From contig NZ_KZ477996.1 in the NCBI RefSeq assembly GCF_002837185.1, positions 44,643 to 108,642 on the forward strand: a DNA stretch of 64,000 nucleotides. Reading direction: 5' to 3'. The notes beneath the pieces were generated by a model. That model did no database searches, was not told the DNA's origin, and was given only the letters and a program-made list of their open reading frames with translations. The DNA comes from Pseudomonas fluorescens. Its GTDB lineage: Bacteria; Pseudomonadota; Gammaproteobacteria; Pseudomonadales; Pseudomonadaceae. Below are positions 47,889 to 56,629 of the stretch, piece by piece. The translations under genes were made by a program, and so were the position numbers. The number at the start of each line of letters is the position of its first letter. The first letter of the stretch is position 1.

Positions 47889-49030
47889 CCGAACCCACGA
47901 CCACGACCACCAACGCCATCGCTTCCACGCCCGAGGGCGCCACGCCACCGGGCGCCGCCGTGACCGAACCGCGTTCATTGCGGGTACGCATCCTTTCGTC
48001 CCTGGGCTTTGCCGCCGTTGCCATCGTCGGCGTGCTGATCGTGCTGTATGCGTGGCAACTGCCGCCGTTCAGCAGCGCCGTGGAAACCACCGAAAACGCC
48101 TTGGTGCGTGGGCAGGTGACGATCATCGGCCCGCAGCTCAGCGGCTACGTATTCGAAGTGCCGGTGCAGGATTTCCAGTATGTGAAAGCCGGTGACCTGC
48201 TGGTGCGCCTCGATGATCGCATCTACAAGCAGCGCCTGGACCAGGCCCTGGCGCAACTGGCGGTGCAGAAGGCTTCGCTGGCCAATGTGGTGCAGCAACG
48301 CAACAGCGCCGAAGCGACCATCAAGCTGCGCCAGGCCGCCTTGGTCGACAGCCAGGCGCAGGCGCGCAAAAGCACCGCCGACCTGCGCCGCAATGAAGAA
48401 TTGATCAGCGACGGCTCGGTGTCCAAGCGGGAGCTGGACGTGACCCGCGCCGCCAATGCCCAGACGGTGGCAGCCGTGGCCCAGGCCCAGGCCAGCCTGG
48501 AAATCGCGCGGCAGGACCTGCAAACGGTGATCGTCAATCGCGGCTCCCTGGAGGCGGCGGTGGCCAGTGCGGAGGCGGCGGTGGAATTGGCGCGGATCGA
48601 CCTGTCCAACACCCGCATTACCGCACCCCGGGATGGCCAGTTGGGGCAGATTGGCGTGCGCCTGGGGGCCTACGTCAACTCCGGCGCGCAGTTGATGGCG
48701 CTGGTGCCCAAGCAGTTGTGGGTGATTGCCAATATGAAAGAAACCCAGATGGACAATGTGCAGGTCGGCCAGCCGGTGACCTTCACCGTGGATGCGCTGA
48801 ACCACCGCAGGTTTCACGGCACGGTGCAGCATATTTCCCCGGCGACCGGCTCGGAGTTCAGCCTGTTGCAGGCGGACAACGCCACCGGCAACTTCGTCAA
48901 GATCGCCCAGCGCGTGCCGGTGCGAATCACCGTGGACCCTGACCAGACCGAGAGTGAACGGTTGCGGCCGGGGTTGTCGGTGGTGGTGAGTATTGACACG
49001 GCAGGGCGCCTTAAAAATTCACCCCCCTGA
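47885..49030 (+). CDS. HlyD/EmrA-family periplasmic adaptor
   Basis: The 381-residue protein has a Thr/Pro-rich cytoplasmic tail (1-35), one membrane helix (about 40-62), the biotinyl-lipoyl half VRGQVTIIGPQLSGYVFEVPVQDFQYVKAGD, a coiled-coil hairpin (about 105-225), then ITAPRDGQLGQIGVRLGAYV and a beta-barrel. ATG 47885 overlaps the MFS stop. It would couple the MFS pump to a TolC-type channel encoded elsewhere. Confidence 0.88.
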   Translation: MTEPTTTTTNAIASTPEGATPPGAAVTEPRSLRVRILSSLGFAAVAIVGVLIVLYAWQLPPFSSAVETTENALVRGQVTIIGPQLSGYVFEVPVQDFQYVKAGDLLVRLDDRIYKQRLDQALAQLAVQKASLANVVQQRNSAEATIKLRQAALVDSQAQARKSTADLRRNEELISDGSVSKRELDVTRAANAQTVAAVAQAQASLEIARQDLQTVIVNRGSLEAAVASAEAAVELARIDLSNTRITAPRDGQLGQIGVRLGAYVNSGAQLMALVPKQLWVIANMKETQMDNVQVGQPVTFTVDALNHRRFHGTVQHISPATGSEFSLLQADNATGNFVKIAQRVPVRITVDPDQTESERLRPGLSVVVSIDTAGRLKNSPP

Positions 49031-49053
49031 CCCTGACACAACAGGGAGCAAAA

Positions 49054-49142
49054 TGTGGGAGGGGGCTTGCCCCCGATGGCAATGGATCAGTCATATTTGC
49101 AGTGACTGTCACACCGCTATCGGGGGCAAGCCCCCTCCCACA
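49054..49142. repeat. REPIN whose right arm encodes a gene end
   Basis: It has full facing arms. The right arm and part of the centre encode the last ten residues and stop codon of the convergent epimerase gene. Confidence 0.9.
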
Positions 49143-50008
49143 TGTGGAGTGTATTTCAGGTTGAAACTGAGTTGGGTTGACTGGCCTTGCTCCAGCAGTT
49201 TCAGGCCAGGCCTGCCCGGCAGGTGATGGGCATTTACCGGATGACTTACCGGCTCGATGCAGAAAAAACCCAACCCCGGCGGGCAGTACAGCAGGAAGTA
49301 ATCGGCGCCGGTAGCCTGGCATTCAAGGGTATGACCAAGCTCTGGTTGCTCGATCAGGCAGTGCCCATCCCAGCCACAAAAGCCATTGTCCACCAGGCTT
49401 TGCGGCAGCGTTCCGGTTTGCCTGAAATCCCAATCCTCCGGTACCGCCGCCAATTGCGTCGGCAGTTTGGCCGCATCGCTCAACCACACCTGCGATGCCT
49501 TGGCCTGCAACCGCGTACCCTGACGTCGTGGAAAATACGGGTGCAATCCCAGCCCATGCCATGCTGCGTTTTTGCCCAGATGAGTCACGCGTAATTCAAT
49601 CGTCAGCACACCGTCGCGCAACCGAAACCGTTGCTCGGCGCGGTACGCGAACGGTGCATCGCAGAGTACCTGCAACACCACTTCATCTGCGGTCTGGCGG
49701 CTCACCTGCCACGCCTGTTGCCAGGCCGAGCCGTGAATCGGCAGCGGGTCAGTGTGGCTGTTGGGCTTGAGGGCCAGCCAGCCGTCGGGGTTATCGAAGC
49801 CGCCGTGGGCGATTCGGTTGGACCAGGGTGCCAAGGGGTAGCAGCCCAGCTTGCCCGGCAGCCCGGTATTGATCGCCTGCTCATCGCTGTGGCGCAACAG
49901 CGGTTGGCCGGTGGCGCGTACCGTCCAGTTCACGAGACTGCCGCCGATGGCGGGCGCGAGTACCAGATGGGTGAATGGATCCCTAAGCTCAACGAAGTTC
50001 AAAGACAC
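49109..50008 (-). CDS. Aldose 1-epimerase-family protein
   Basis: The 299-residue galactose-mutarotase-fold protein has LGCYPLAPWSNRIAHGGF, DPLPIHGSAWQQAW (catalytic His region), HGLGLHPYFPR and a late LLYCPPGLGFFCIEPVSHP. The last residues VGGGLPPIAV are translated from a REP arm, so the native C-terminus was replaced or extended by repeat insertion. It lies downstream of the TRAP permease gene on the same strand and could speed anomer exchange of uronates or aldoses. The family is clear and the substrate is not. Confidence 0.83.
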   Translation of the reverse strand: MSLNFVELRDPFTHLVLAPAIGGSLVNWTVRATGQPLLRHSDEQAINTGLPGKLGCYPLAPWSNRIAHGGFDNPDGWLALKPNSHTDPLPIHGSAWQQAWQVSRQTADEVVLQVLCDAPFAYRAEQRFRLRDGVLTIELRVTHLGKNAAWHGLGLHPYFPRRQGTRLQAKASQVWLSDAAKLPTQLAAVPEDWDFRQTGTLPQSLVDNGFCGWDGHCLIEQPELGHTLECQATGADYFLLYCPPGLGFFCIEPVSHPVNAHHLPGRPGLKLLEQGQSTQLSFNLKYTPHVGGGLPPIAV

Positions 50009-50054
50009 GATCGACCTGCCGCATGGAAATAGTAAAAACAGCGCTGCCCGACAG

Positions 50055-50142
50055 GTGGGAGGGGGCTTGCCCCCGATTGCGGTGTTTCAGTCAAAGATGC
50101 TCAGACTGACCCACTGCTATCGGGGGCAAGCCCCCTCCCACA
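50055..50142. repeat. REPIN
   Basis: Facing arms GGTGGGAGGGGGCTTGCCCC and complement sit between dctM and the epimerase gene. It may reduce downstream expression in this operon. Confidence 0.88.
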
Positions 50143-50171
50143 TTCAAGCACCTGTGTTCTTGAGATTGGTG

Positions 50172-51452
50172 TTACAGCACCACGCTGGGCAACCACAGCG
50201 ACAGTGCCGGAATGTAAGTCACCGCCATCAGCACCAGGAACAGCACCGCATAAAACGGCAGCAGCGCCTTCACGGTCTTCTCGATGCTGACCTTGCCCAC
50301 CGCCGCGCCCACGAACAGCACCGCGCCTACCGGCGGGGTGATCAGGCCAATCCCGAGGTTGACCAGCATGATCATGCCGAAGTGCACCGGGTCGACGCCG
50401 ATGCCGAGCACCACCGGCAGCAGGATCGGCGTGAGAATCAGGATCAGCGGCGCCATGTCCATCACCGTGCCAAGCAACAGCAGCATGGCGTTGATGCACA
50501 TCAGGATCACGTAGCGGTTGTCCGACAGGGTCAAAAACAGCGTGGTGATCTTCGCCGGGATCTGCATCAGGGTCATGATGTAGCCGAAGCTGGCGGCGAA
50601 GGCGATCAGGATCATCACGATGGAAATGGTGCGCACCGTGCGGTGCATCAGCTTGGGCAGCTCGCGCCATTTGTAGTCGCGGTAGATGAACATGGTCACG
50701 AAGAACGCCCACAGCACCGCAATCGCGGCCGACTCGGTGGCGGTGAAGATACCCGACAGGATGCCGCCGAGGATGATCACCATGGCCATCAGGCCCCAGA
50801 GCGCGTCGGCGGCGATCTTCAGCGCCTGCCTCAAGGGGATGACTTCGCCTTTGGGATAGTCGCGCTTTTTCGCGAAGATCAGGCACAGCACCATCAGGCA
50901 CGCGCTCATCAACAAGCCCGGCACCACGCCGGCCATGAACAGCGAAGCGATGGACACCGTGCCGCCCGCCGCCAGGGAGTAGAGCACCGAGTTATGGCTG
51001 GGCGGCGTCAACAGCGCCTGCACCGAACCGCTGACCGTCACAGCTGTCGCAAACTCCCTGGGGTAGCCGCGGCGTTCCATCTCCGGAATCAGCACCGAAC
51101 CCACCGACGCGGTATCGGCCACCGACGAGCCGGAGATCGCGCCGAAAAAGGTCGAGGCCATGATGTTGACCAGGGACAGACCGCCGCGCACAAAACCCAC
51201 CAGCACCCCGGCAAACGCCACCAGCCGCCTCGACATGCCGCCCTCGGCCATGATCGCGCCGGCCAGCACGAAGAACGGGATCGCCATCAGCGAAAACTTG
51301 TTCACGCCGCCCGCCACCTGGATCATCAGGGCCTGGAACGGGATGTCGATCCACCAGGCGCCGATCAACGCCGACAAGCCCAGCGCGTAGGCCACCGGCA
51401 TGCCGATCAGGATCAAGGCGATAAAACTGCCCAACAGAATCAATGCGTCCAT
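50172..51452 (-). CDS. dctM: TRAP transporter large permease (DctM)
   Basis: The 426-residue permease has about twelve membrane helices and the DctM motifs AIPFFVLAGAIMAEGGMSRRL, ASTFFGAISGSSVADTASVG and NLGIGLITPPVGAVLF. It is driven by the sodium gradient. It begins one base after dctQ. With dctP and the udh-lactonase genes it probably imports hexuronates. Confidence 0.93.
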   Translation of the reverse strand: MDALILLGSFIALILIGMPVAYALGLSALIGAWWIDIPFQALMIQVAGGVNKFSLMAIPFFVLAGAIMAEGGMSRRLVAFAGVLVGFVRGGLSLVNIMASTFFGAISGSSVADTASVGSVLIPEMERRGYPREFATAVTVSGSVQALLTPPSHNSVLYSLAAGGTVSIASLFMAGVVPGLLMSACLMVLCLIFAKKRDYPKGEVIPLRQALKIAADALWGLMAMVIILGGILSGIFTATESAAIAVLWAFFVTMFIYRDYKWRELPKLMHRTVRTISIVMILIAFAASFGYIMTLMQIPAKITTLFLTLSDNRYVILMCINAMLLLLGTVMDMAPLILILTPILLPVVLGIGVDPVHFGMIMLVNLGIGLITPPVGAVLFVGAAVGKVSIEKTVKALLPFYAVLFLVLMAVTYIPALSLWLPSVVL

Positions 51453-51453
51453 A

Positions 51454-51981
51454 TCAGGCGGCCCCTTCGCTTTCTTCTACCAGGTCCAAGCGCACCACGC
51501 GCCGCTTGCTCTGGTCGCCCAGCAGCAGTTTCTCCATCACGAAGATCAGGGTCAGCAAGCCGCCAATCGGGATCGGCATATAGGTGATGCCGACGCGCAG
51601 GGTGGGGATGGCGCTCATGAACTGGTTCCAGGTGGACAGGCACAGCTTGGTGCCCCAGATCGTCATGAACAGACAAATGGTGCCCATCAGCAGTTGCGAA
51701 ACAATGCCGACGAGGCGGCGTTGGGCGGCAGGCAGGCGGTCGGTGACCATGGCCACCGACATATGTGCACCGGCGCGGTAGCTGGCGGCGGCGCCGACGA
51801 AGGTGAACACCAGCATCAGCAGGATGGCGGTGGGCTCCGGCCAGCTTGAGCCGGTGCCGAGGATGTAGCGGGCGAAAATGCCCCAGGGAATGATCAGTGC
51901 GACCCCGAGTACCGAGAGACCGGCGACCCAGATGCAGGTCATGTAAATGCGGTCATTGATGCGCAGCAGTAGATTCTTCAT
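51454..51981 (-). CDS. dctQ: TRAP transporter small permease (DctQ)
   Basis: This 175-residue protein has four membrane helices (RYILGTGSSWPEPTAILLMLVFTFVGAAASYRAGAHMSV is the conserved core). ATG 51981 is used; a GTG nine bases upstream is an alternative. It bridges DctP and DctM in the uptake complex. Confidence 0.88.
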   Translation of the reverse strand: MKNLLLRINDRIYMTCIWVAGLSVLGVALIIPWGIFARYILGTGSSWPEPTAILLMLVFTFVGAAASYRAGAHMSVAMVTDRLPAAQRRLVGIVSQLLMGTICLFMTIWGTKLCLSTWNQFMSAIPTLRVGITYMPIPIGGLLTLIFVMEKLLLGDQSKRRVVRLDLVEESEGAA

Positions 51982-52052
51982 GGCGTTCACCGTAACCGGG
52001 CGCGGCTCGCTGAAGCAGCGGACCGCGCCGGGCCTTGTCTGGGAGGAGGGCG

Positions 52053-53015
52053 TTACTGAACGGCGTCGATACGCTTGATGATGTCGGCGTAAGGCGCGCC
52101 GTACTTGGCGCGAACCTGCGCGGTGGCGTCATAGAAGGGTTTTTTGTCGACAGTGATGAACTCGACCCCGGCCTTCTTGAGTTTCTCTTCACTGCTGGCG
52201 GACTTGGCGTCCCACAACACGCGCTCGTCGGCCTGGGCGGCCTTGGCGGCCTTCTTGACCATGTCCTGTTGCGCGGGGGTGAGCTTGTTCCAGGTGATTT
52301 TCGACATCACGATGGGTTCGGGCAGGATCAGGTGCTCGGTGAGGGTGTAGTACTTGGCGTTCTGGTAGTGGTTGTGCTCGAGCAGCGTCGGCGGGTTGTT
52401 TTCCGCGCCGTCGATCACACCGGTCTGCAAGGCGCTGAAAATCTCGCCGGTGTCCATGGCGATGCCGTTGGCGCCCATCGCGTTGAACGCATCGATGAAC
52501 AGCGGGTTGCCCTGTACGCGAATCTTCATGCCCTTGAGGTCTTCGAGCTTGCGCACCGGTTTCTTGGTGTAGAGGTTGCGCGTGCCGCCGTCCATCCAGG
52601 CCAGGGCCACCAGGCCGAACTCGGAATTGGTGATCTTGGCAAGGATCTCGTCGCCAATTTCGCCATCGATGACCTTGCGCATGTGCGCCTGGTCACGGAA
52701 CACGAAGGGCAGGTTGAACACGTTGACGTCGGGCACCACCGGGCCGACGATGCCGAGGCTGACGCGAGTCATCTGCACGGCGCCGACCTGGGCCTGTTCG
52801 ACCACTTCCTTTTCAGAGCCCAGCACGCCGCCCGGGAAGTACTTGAAGGTCAGTTCGCCGTTACTTTCTTTGGTCAGGGCTTTGCCCATGTTTTCTTCGG
52901 CGACGACCGTGGGGTAGCCGGCGGGGTGGATGTCGGCAAATTTGATTTCCAGCGCGTGGGCAGCGCTGCTGAGGGCGACGAGTGTGGCGGCGAGCAAGGT
53001 GCGTTTGAAGTCCAT
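52053..53015 (-). CDS. dctP: TRAP transporter substrate-binding protein (DctP), probably hexuronate
   Basis: This 320-residue periplasmic protein has signal MDFKRTLLAATLVALSSAAHA, cleaved before LEIKF. DctP signatures include GALTKESNGEL-like helix 1, LKGMKIRVQGNPLFIDAFNAMGA with the carboxylate-binding Arg, and SALQTGVIDGAENNPPT. It binds an acid sugar in the periplasm. The neighbours (uronate dehydrogenase, lactonase, OprD porin) point to galacturonate or glucuronate. Confidence 0.92.
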   Translation of the reverse strand: MDFKRTLLAATLVALSSAAHALEIKFADIHPAGYPTVVAEENMGKALTKESNGELTFKYFPGGVLGSEKEVVEQAQVGAVQMTRVSLGIVGPVVPDVNVFNLPFVFRDQAHMRKVIDGEIGDEILAKITNSEFGLVALAWMDGGTRNLYTKKPVRKLEDLKGMKIRVQGNPLFIDAFNAMGANGIAMDTGEIFSALQTGVIDGAENNPPTLLEHNHYQNAKYYTLTEHLILPEPIVMSKITWNKLTPAQQDMVKKAAKAAQADERVLWDAKSASSEEKLKKAGVEFITVDKKPFYDATAQVRAKYGAPYADIIKRIDAVQ

Positions 53016-53066
53016 GGGAAGTCATTCCTGTCTTGTTATTGTTGTATTCAAGGCACAGCGATGCAG

Positions 53067-53948
53067 CTAGAGGATAAAGCGCGGTTCGGGCAGTCCCTGG
53101 ACGCCGGGGTTGAGGGCGAACACGCCGCCGGACAGTGACTGCTCACTCGGGTCGTCACGGATCGAGGTGACGTACAGGGTGTCCAGGCGACTGCCGCCGA
53201 AGGCGCACATGGTGGGTTTTTTTACCGGTACGTGATGCGACTGGTCGAGGCGACCGTCCGGGGTGAAGCGGTGCACCAAACCGGCATCGTTGGCGCAGAT
53301 CCAGTAGCAGCCGTCCGCGTCCACCGCTGCACCGTCGGGCCGACCGAGGTGTCGATGCATGTCGACAAATACGCGGCGGTTGGACGGCGTGCCGGTGTCA
53401 ATGTCGTAGTCGAAGGCCCAGATCTGCTGCACAAGGGGGTGTGAGTCCGAGGCGTACATCGTGCGACCATCGGGGCTGAAGGCCAGGCCGTTGAGGGTGG
53501 TGAAGCCGCCCAATTGTGCATGGGGCGCGCTGCCTGAGGCGTAGCGATAAAGGGTGCCCTCGGCGGCGTTCAAGCCCATGTCCATCACCATGCTGCCGGC
53601 CCAGAAGCGACCCTGGCGATCACAGCGGCCGTCGTTGAGGCGCATGCCCGCGCGTGGGTGCTCGACCTCGGCCAGGCATAGGGTGTCGAGGCTGCCATCG
53701 CTGTGCGGGGTCAGCTGGAAAAATCCGCACTCCATGCCGGCGACCCAGTTGCCTGAATCAGTACGGGCAATACAGGCGAGCACCTGCGGGGCTTGCCACG
53801 TTGCAACCTGGCCCGTGGCGGCGTTCCAGCGCTGCAGCCGACCGTTGGGGATATCCACCCAGTACAGGGCATTTTCCTCGGGTACCCACACCGGGCATTC
53901 GCCCACGGCGTTGCGGGCGTCGACAATCAATTCTGCACTCATAGCCAC
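53067..53948 (-). CDS. SMP-30/gluconolactonase-family aldarolactonase
   Basis: The 293-residue beta-propeller has the metal-site residues in VGECPVWVPEENALYWVDI (Glu), MRLNDGRCDRQGRFWAG (Asn) and ASDSHPLVQQIW (Asp). It lies 24 bp downstream of udh. Uronate dehydrogenase makes galactaro- or glucarolactone, and this enzyme would hydrolyse it to the aldarate. The family call is secure and the lactone is inferred from the operon. Confidence 0.88.
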   Translation of the reverse strand: MAMSAELIVDARNAVGECPVWVPEENALYWVDIPNGRLQRWNAATGQVATWQAPQVLACIARTDSGNWVAGMECGFFQLTPHSDGSLDTLCLAEVEHPRAGMRLNDGRCDRQGRFWAGSMVMDMGLNAAEGTLYRYASGSAPHAQLGGFTTLNGLAFSPDGRTMYASDSHPLVQQIWAFDYDIDTGTPSNRRVFVDMHRHLGRPDGAAVDADGCYWICANDAGLVHRFTPDGRLDQSHHVPVKKPTMCAFGGSRLDTLYVTSIRDDPSEQSLSGGVFALNPGVQGLPEPRFIL

Positions 53949-53972
53949 TCATTCCCTTGGGTTGCCGTGAAC

Positions 53973-54794
53973 TCAGTCACCAAACGGGCCTGCCGCGCAG
54001 AACGCGCCGCCCTGATAGATTCTGGCCGGGTCATTGTCAGCCACCGGCGGCTGGGCCTCGACCTGGGCGCGGAACACTTCGGAGCTGTCCTTGGGGGCGA
54101 AGCCCAGGTGCGCGGCGTAGCGGTTGTCCCACCAGGTGTCGAGGTTGTCCGACATGCCGTAGACCACGGTGTGCCCGACATTTGGCGTGTACAGCGCGCG
54201 TTCGAGCAGTTGGGTCAGGTCGTCGAAGCTCAACCAGGTGTGCATCATCCGGCGGTTCTGCGGCTGCGGGAACGACGAGCCGATACGAATGCTCACGGTC
54301 TGGATGCCGTAGCGATCAAAGTAGAAACTCGCCATGTCTTCGCCGTAGGACTTGGACAGGCCGTAGTAGCTGTCCGGGCGGCGCGGTGAATGGGCATCGA
54401 GTTGTTCGCCCTGCTTGTAGAAGCCGATCACATGGTTGGAGCTGGCGAAGATCACACGCTTGACCCCATGACGCCGCGCGGCTTCGTAGATGTGGAAGAC
54501 GCCACTGATATTGGCGCCGAGCACCTCTTCAAAGGGACGCTCCACCGACACGCCGCCAAAATGCAGGATCGCATCGACGCCTTCCACCAGATGGTGCACC
54601 GCTTGTTTGTCGGAAAGATCGCAGGGTTGCACTTCTTCATGGGCGGCGGCGGGGGCCATATCGGCGATGTCTGACAGGCGCAGAACGTTGGCGTAGGGGC
54701 GCATGCGTTCGCGCAAGACTTTACCCAGGCCACCGGCGGCGCCAGTGAGCAGGATGCGGTTGAAGGGAGCAGGGCTGGTGGTGGTCATGGGCAT
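53973..54794 (-). CDS. udh: Uronate dehydrogenase
   Basis: This 273-residue short-chain (extended-like) dehydrogenase has NAD motif TGAAGGLG (17-24), DLSD at 59-62, Ser118/119 and catalytic Tyr144-x3-Lys148 (YYGLSK). The fragments HFGGVSVERPFEEVLGANI and SSFPQPQNRRMMHTW are typical of Udh from Pseudomonas. It oxidises D-galacturonate and D-glucuronate to aldaro-lactones. It leads a minus-strand operon with lactonase and TRAP genes. A GTTGTCGTA motif shared with the oprD promoter lies just upstream. Confidence 0.92.
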   Translation of the reverse strand: MPMTTTSPAPFNRILLTGAAGGLGKVLRERMRPYANVLRLSDIADMAPAAAHEEVQPCDLSDKQAVHHLVEGVDAILHFGGVSVERPFEEVLGANISGVFHIYEAARRHGVKRVIFASSNHVIGFYKQGEQLDAHSPRRPDSYYGLSKSYGEDMASFYFDRYGIQTVSIRIGSSFPQPQNRRMMHTWLSFDDLTQLLERALYTPNVGHTVVYGMSDNLDTWWDNRYAAHLGFAPKDSSEVFRAQVEAQPPVADNDPARIYQGGAFCAAGPFGD

Positions 54795-54811
54795 TCCAAT
54801 TTTTGTTGTAG

Positions 54812-54824
54812 GTTGTCGTATGAC
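54812..54824. promoter_or_regulatory. Putative uronate-regulator operator upstream of udh
   Basis: GTTGTCGTATGAC shares GTTGTCGTA with the site before oprD. It lies 18 bp upstream of the udh start, in its promoter or leader. Confidence 0.5.
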
Positions 54825-54887
54825 TATGCCGAAATAGTGTTAGGGATTCCCCGTGTTGTCAACGCCCTTCCAGCCAGTGAGAGCAAA

Positions 54888-54930
54888 TGTGGGAGGGTCG
54901 GTGCGACGATTCGACTTGCCCCCGATGAGG
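54888..54930. repeat. REP arm variant with an inserted core
   Basis: TGTGGGAGGG is followed by TCGGTGCGACGATTCGAC and then TTGCCCCCGAT. The same inserted core occurs inverted at 61410-61450. Only one arm is present here. Confidence 0.75.
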
Positions 54931-54974
54931 GACTGTCTGCCAATACATCTTTCACTGAGCCACCGCTGGCTTTC

Positions 54975-55073
54975 GTAGGAGCGAGCTTGCTCGCGAAAAA
55001 TTCACAGGCACCGCGTTCATTCAGGAAGCACGCGTTATCGTTGACATTTTTCGCGAGCAAGCTCGCTCCTACA
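54975..55073. repeat. Second intergenic inverted-repeat family, short copy
   Basis: Outer arms are GTAGGAGCGAGCTTGCTCGC and complement. The centre contains CGCGTTATCGTTGAC, the complement of the centre of the copy at 27650-27777. It lies in the udh-oprD gap of 318 bp, which otherwise holds no gene. Confidence 0.85.
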
Positions 55074-55112
55074 GCACAGTTTTTTGCGGTGGCTGACAGA
55101 CGGCCTGCTGCC

Positions 55113-56366
55113 TTACAGCAGTGATATCGGATAGCTCACAAAGATCCGGTTCTCATCGAATTCGTTGTTGCTGAAATCCCGACGCATGGTCGAGTTCCTC
55201 CAGCGCACGTTCAGATTCTTCAACGCACCGCTCTGCACGGTGTAGGCCAACTCGGACTCGCGGCCCCATTCCTTGCCGTCGGTGATCGCCCCGGTGTGTA
55301 CGTTACTGCCGCTGATGTAGCGGTTCATCATGGTCAGTCCGGGAATGCCGAGCACCACAAAATTGAAGTCGTGGCGCAGTTGCCAGGATTTCTCCCGTGC
55401 GTTGTCATAGCTGGCGTTATAGCTGTCGTTGGCCAGGGTGCCGCCGCTGGTGCCGTTGATGCGCATCCACGCACTGTCGCCGGTGAGTTTTTGCAGGCCG
55501 ACATAGAAGGTGTTGGCGCCGTATCTGGCCGAAAGCAGGGCGAAGGCGGTCTTGTTATCGAGGTCGCCGGCCAGCGCGCTGCCATCTTCCTTGCCATTGA
55601 AGAAACCGAGGTTGGCGCCCAGGGTCCAGTCGCCCACCGGCTGGCTGTGGGTAAGGTTGAGGTACTGTTGCTGGTAGATATCGGTCAGTTCGGCGTACCA
55701 CAGGCCGACCTGGGTGCGCTTGTCGTTGAACGTGTATTCGCCGCCGCCGAAGTTGAAGCGGTCGGACGTGAACGCGGCTCTGCCGTTCATGAACATGTCT
55801 TCCATGCTCGCGTCGTTGCGCGGGCTGTTGCCGCGGAACTGGCCACCGTAGAGGGTCAGGCCGGCAATCTCGTTGGATGTCACCTGGCCGCCGCGGAAGG
55901 TCTGGGGCAGGGAGCGGCCGTCATCGGAGCGCAGGATCGGCAGCACCGGCATCCATTCGCCAACCTTCAGTTCAGTCTTCGATAACTTGGTTTTCAGCGC
56001 CACGCCCAGGCGTCCGAAGTTATCGGCCGGGCGGCCATCATCGTGCACCGGCAGCAGTTGGGTGCCGGCGGTGCCTTTGCCGCCATCGAGCTTTTGCGAG
56101 TACAGGCCCAGCACGTCAATGCCCAAACCCAGGGTGCCACGGGTGTAGCCGGACTTGGCATCCAGAATGAAGTTCTGCGTCCATTCTTCGGCCTTGCCCT
56201 GGGGATTGGTGGGGTTAGTGAAGTTGCGGTTGAAGTAGGCATTGCGCAGGTTGAGCGTGGCTTTGGCGTCTTCGACAAACCCTTCGGCGTGGGCGGTGAG
56301 GGGCAGGGTGAACGCGAGGCTGGCGAGACCGAGGCGACAGGAGGAATTGCGGGCGAATTGACTCAC
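55113..56366 (-). CDS. OprD-family outer-membrane porin (probably for uronates)
   Basis: This 417-residue outer-membrane protein has signal MSQFARNSSCRLGLASLAFTLPLTAHA, cleaved before EGF. It shows the OprD start FVEDAKATLNLRNAYFNRNF, then EWTQNFILDAKSGYTRGTLGLGIDVLGLYSQKLDGG, and ends in ISLL with alternating hydrophobic strands. OprD/Occ channels admit small carboxylates. Its promoter shares a GTTGTCGTA site with udh, so uronate uptake through the outer membrane is a reasonable inference. Confidence 0.87.
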   Translation of the reverse strand: MSQFARNSSCRLGLASLAFTLPLTAHAEGFVEDAKATLNLRNAYFNRNFTNPTNPQGKAEEWTQNFILDAKSGYTRGTLGLGIDVLGLYSQKLDGGKGTAGTQLLPVHDDGRPADNFGRLGVALKTKLSKTELKVGEWMPVLPILRSDDGRSLPQTFRGGQVTSNEIAGLTLYGGQFRGNSPRNDASMEDMFMNGRAAFTSDRFNFGGGEYTFNDKRTQVGLWYAELTDIYQQQYLNLTHSQPVGDWTLGANLGFFNGKEDGSALAGDLDNKTAFALLSARYGANTFYVGLQKLTGDSAWMRINGTSGGTLANDSYNASYDNAREKSWQLRHDFNFVVLGIPGLTMMNRYISGSNVHTGAITDGKEWGRESELAYTVQSGALKNLNVRWRNSTMRRDFSNNEFDENRIFVSYPISLL

Positions 56367-56402
56367 AGTGAGGCTCCCTTTCTTTTGTTGTTTTTATTAT
56401 TT

Positions 56403-56422
56403 GTCATACGTTGTCGTACAAC
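56403..56422. promoter_or_regulatory. Putative uronate-regulator operator upstream of oprD
   Basis: GTCATACGTTGTCGTACAAC contains GTTGT-CGT-ACAAC with perfect 5-bp arms. Its first half GTCATACG matches the complement of the udh site. It lies 36 bp before the porin start. Confidence 0.55.
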
Positions 56423-56509
56423 ATTGGACGCGATATTTGCGGGGTTTTCGGGGTGTGTCAAGCAGAAGTTATACGATGACGTGCCGTGCCTGAATAAAAA
56501 GTGGGCAGG

Positions 56510-56610
56510 GTCAACGGTGGGAGGGGGCTTGCCCCCGATCGCAGTGTGTCAGTCACATTAATGTCAACTGATACGACGCTATCGGGGGCAAGCCCCCTCC
56601 CACCGTTGAC
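56510..56610. repeat. REPIN with extended arms
   Basis: The arms extend to GTCAACGGTGGGAGGGGGC and its exact complement, longer than other copies in the window. It separates copD from the oprD promoter. Confidence 0.88.
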
Positions 56611-56629
56611 CGAGTTCGACTTGGTTTTC

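Noticed and set aside
49851..51587. A 578-codon open frame antisense to dctM
   Set aside because: It is very rich in His, Gln and Arg, begins in another gene and a REPIN, and has no recognisable domain.
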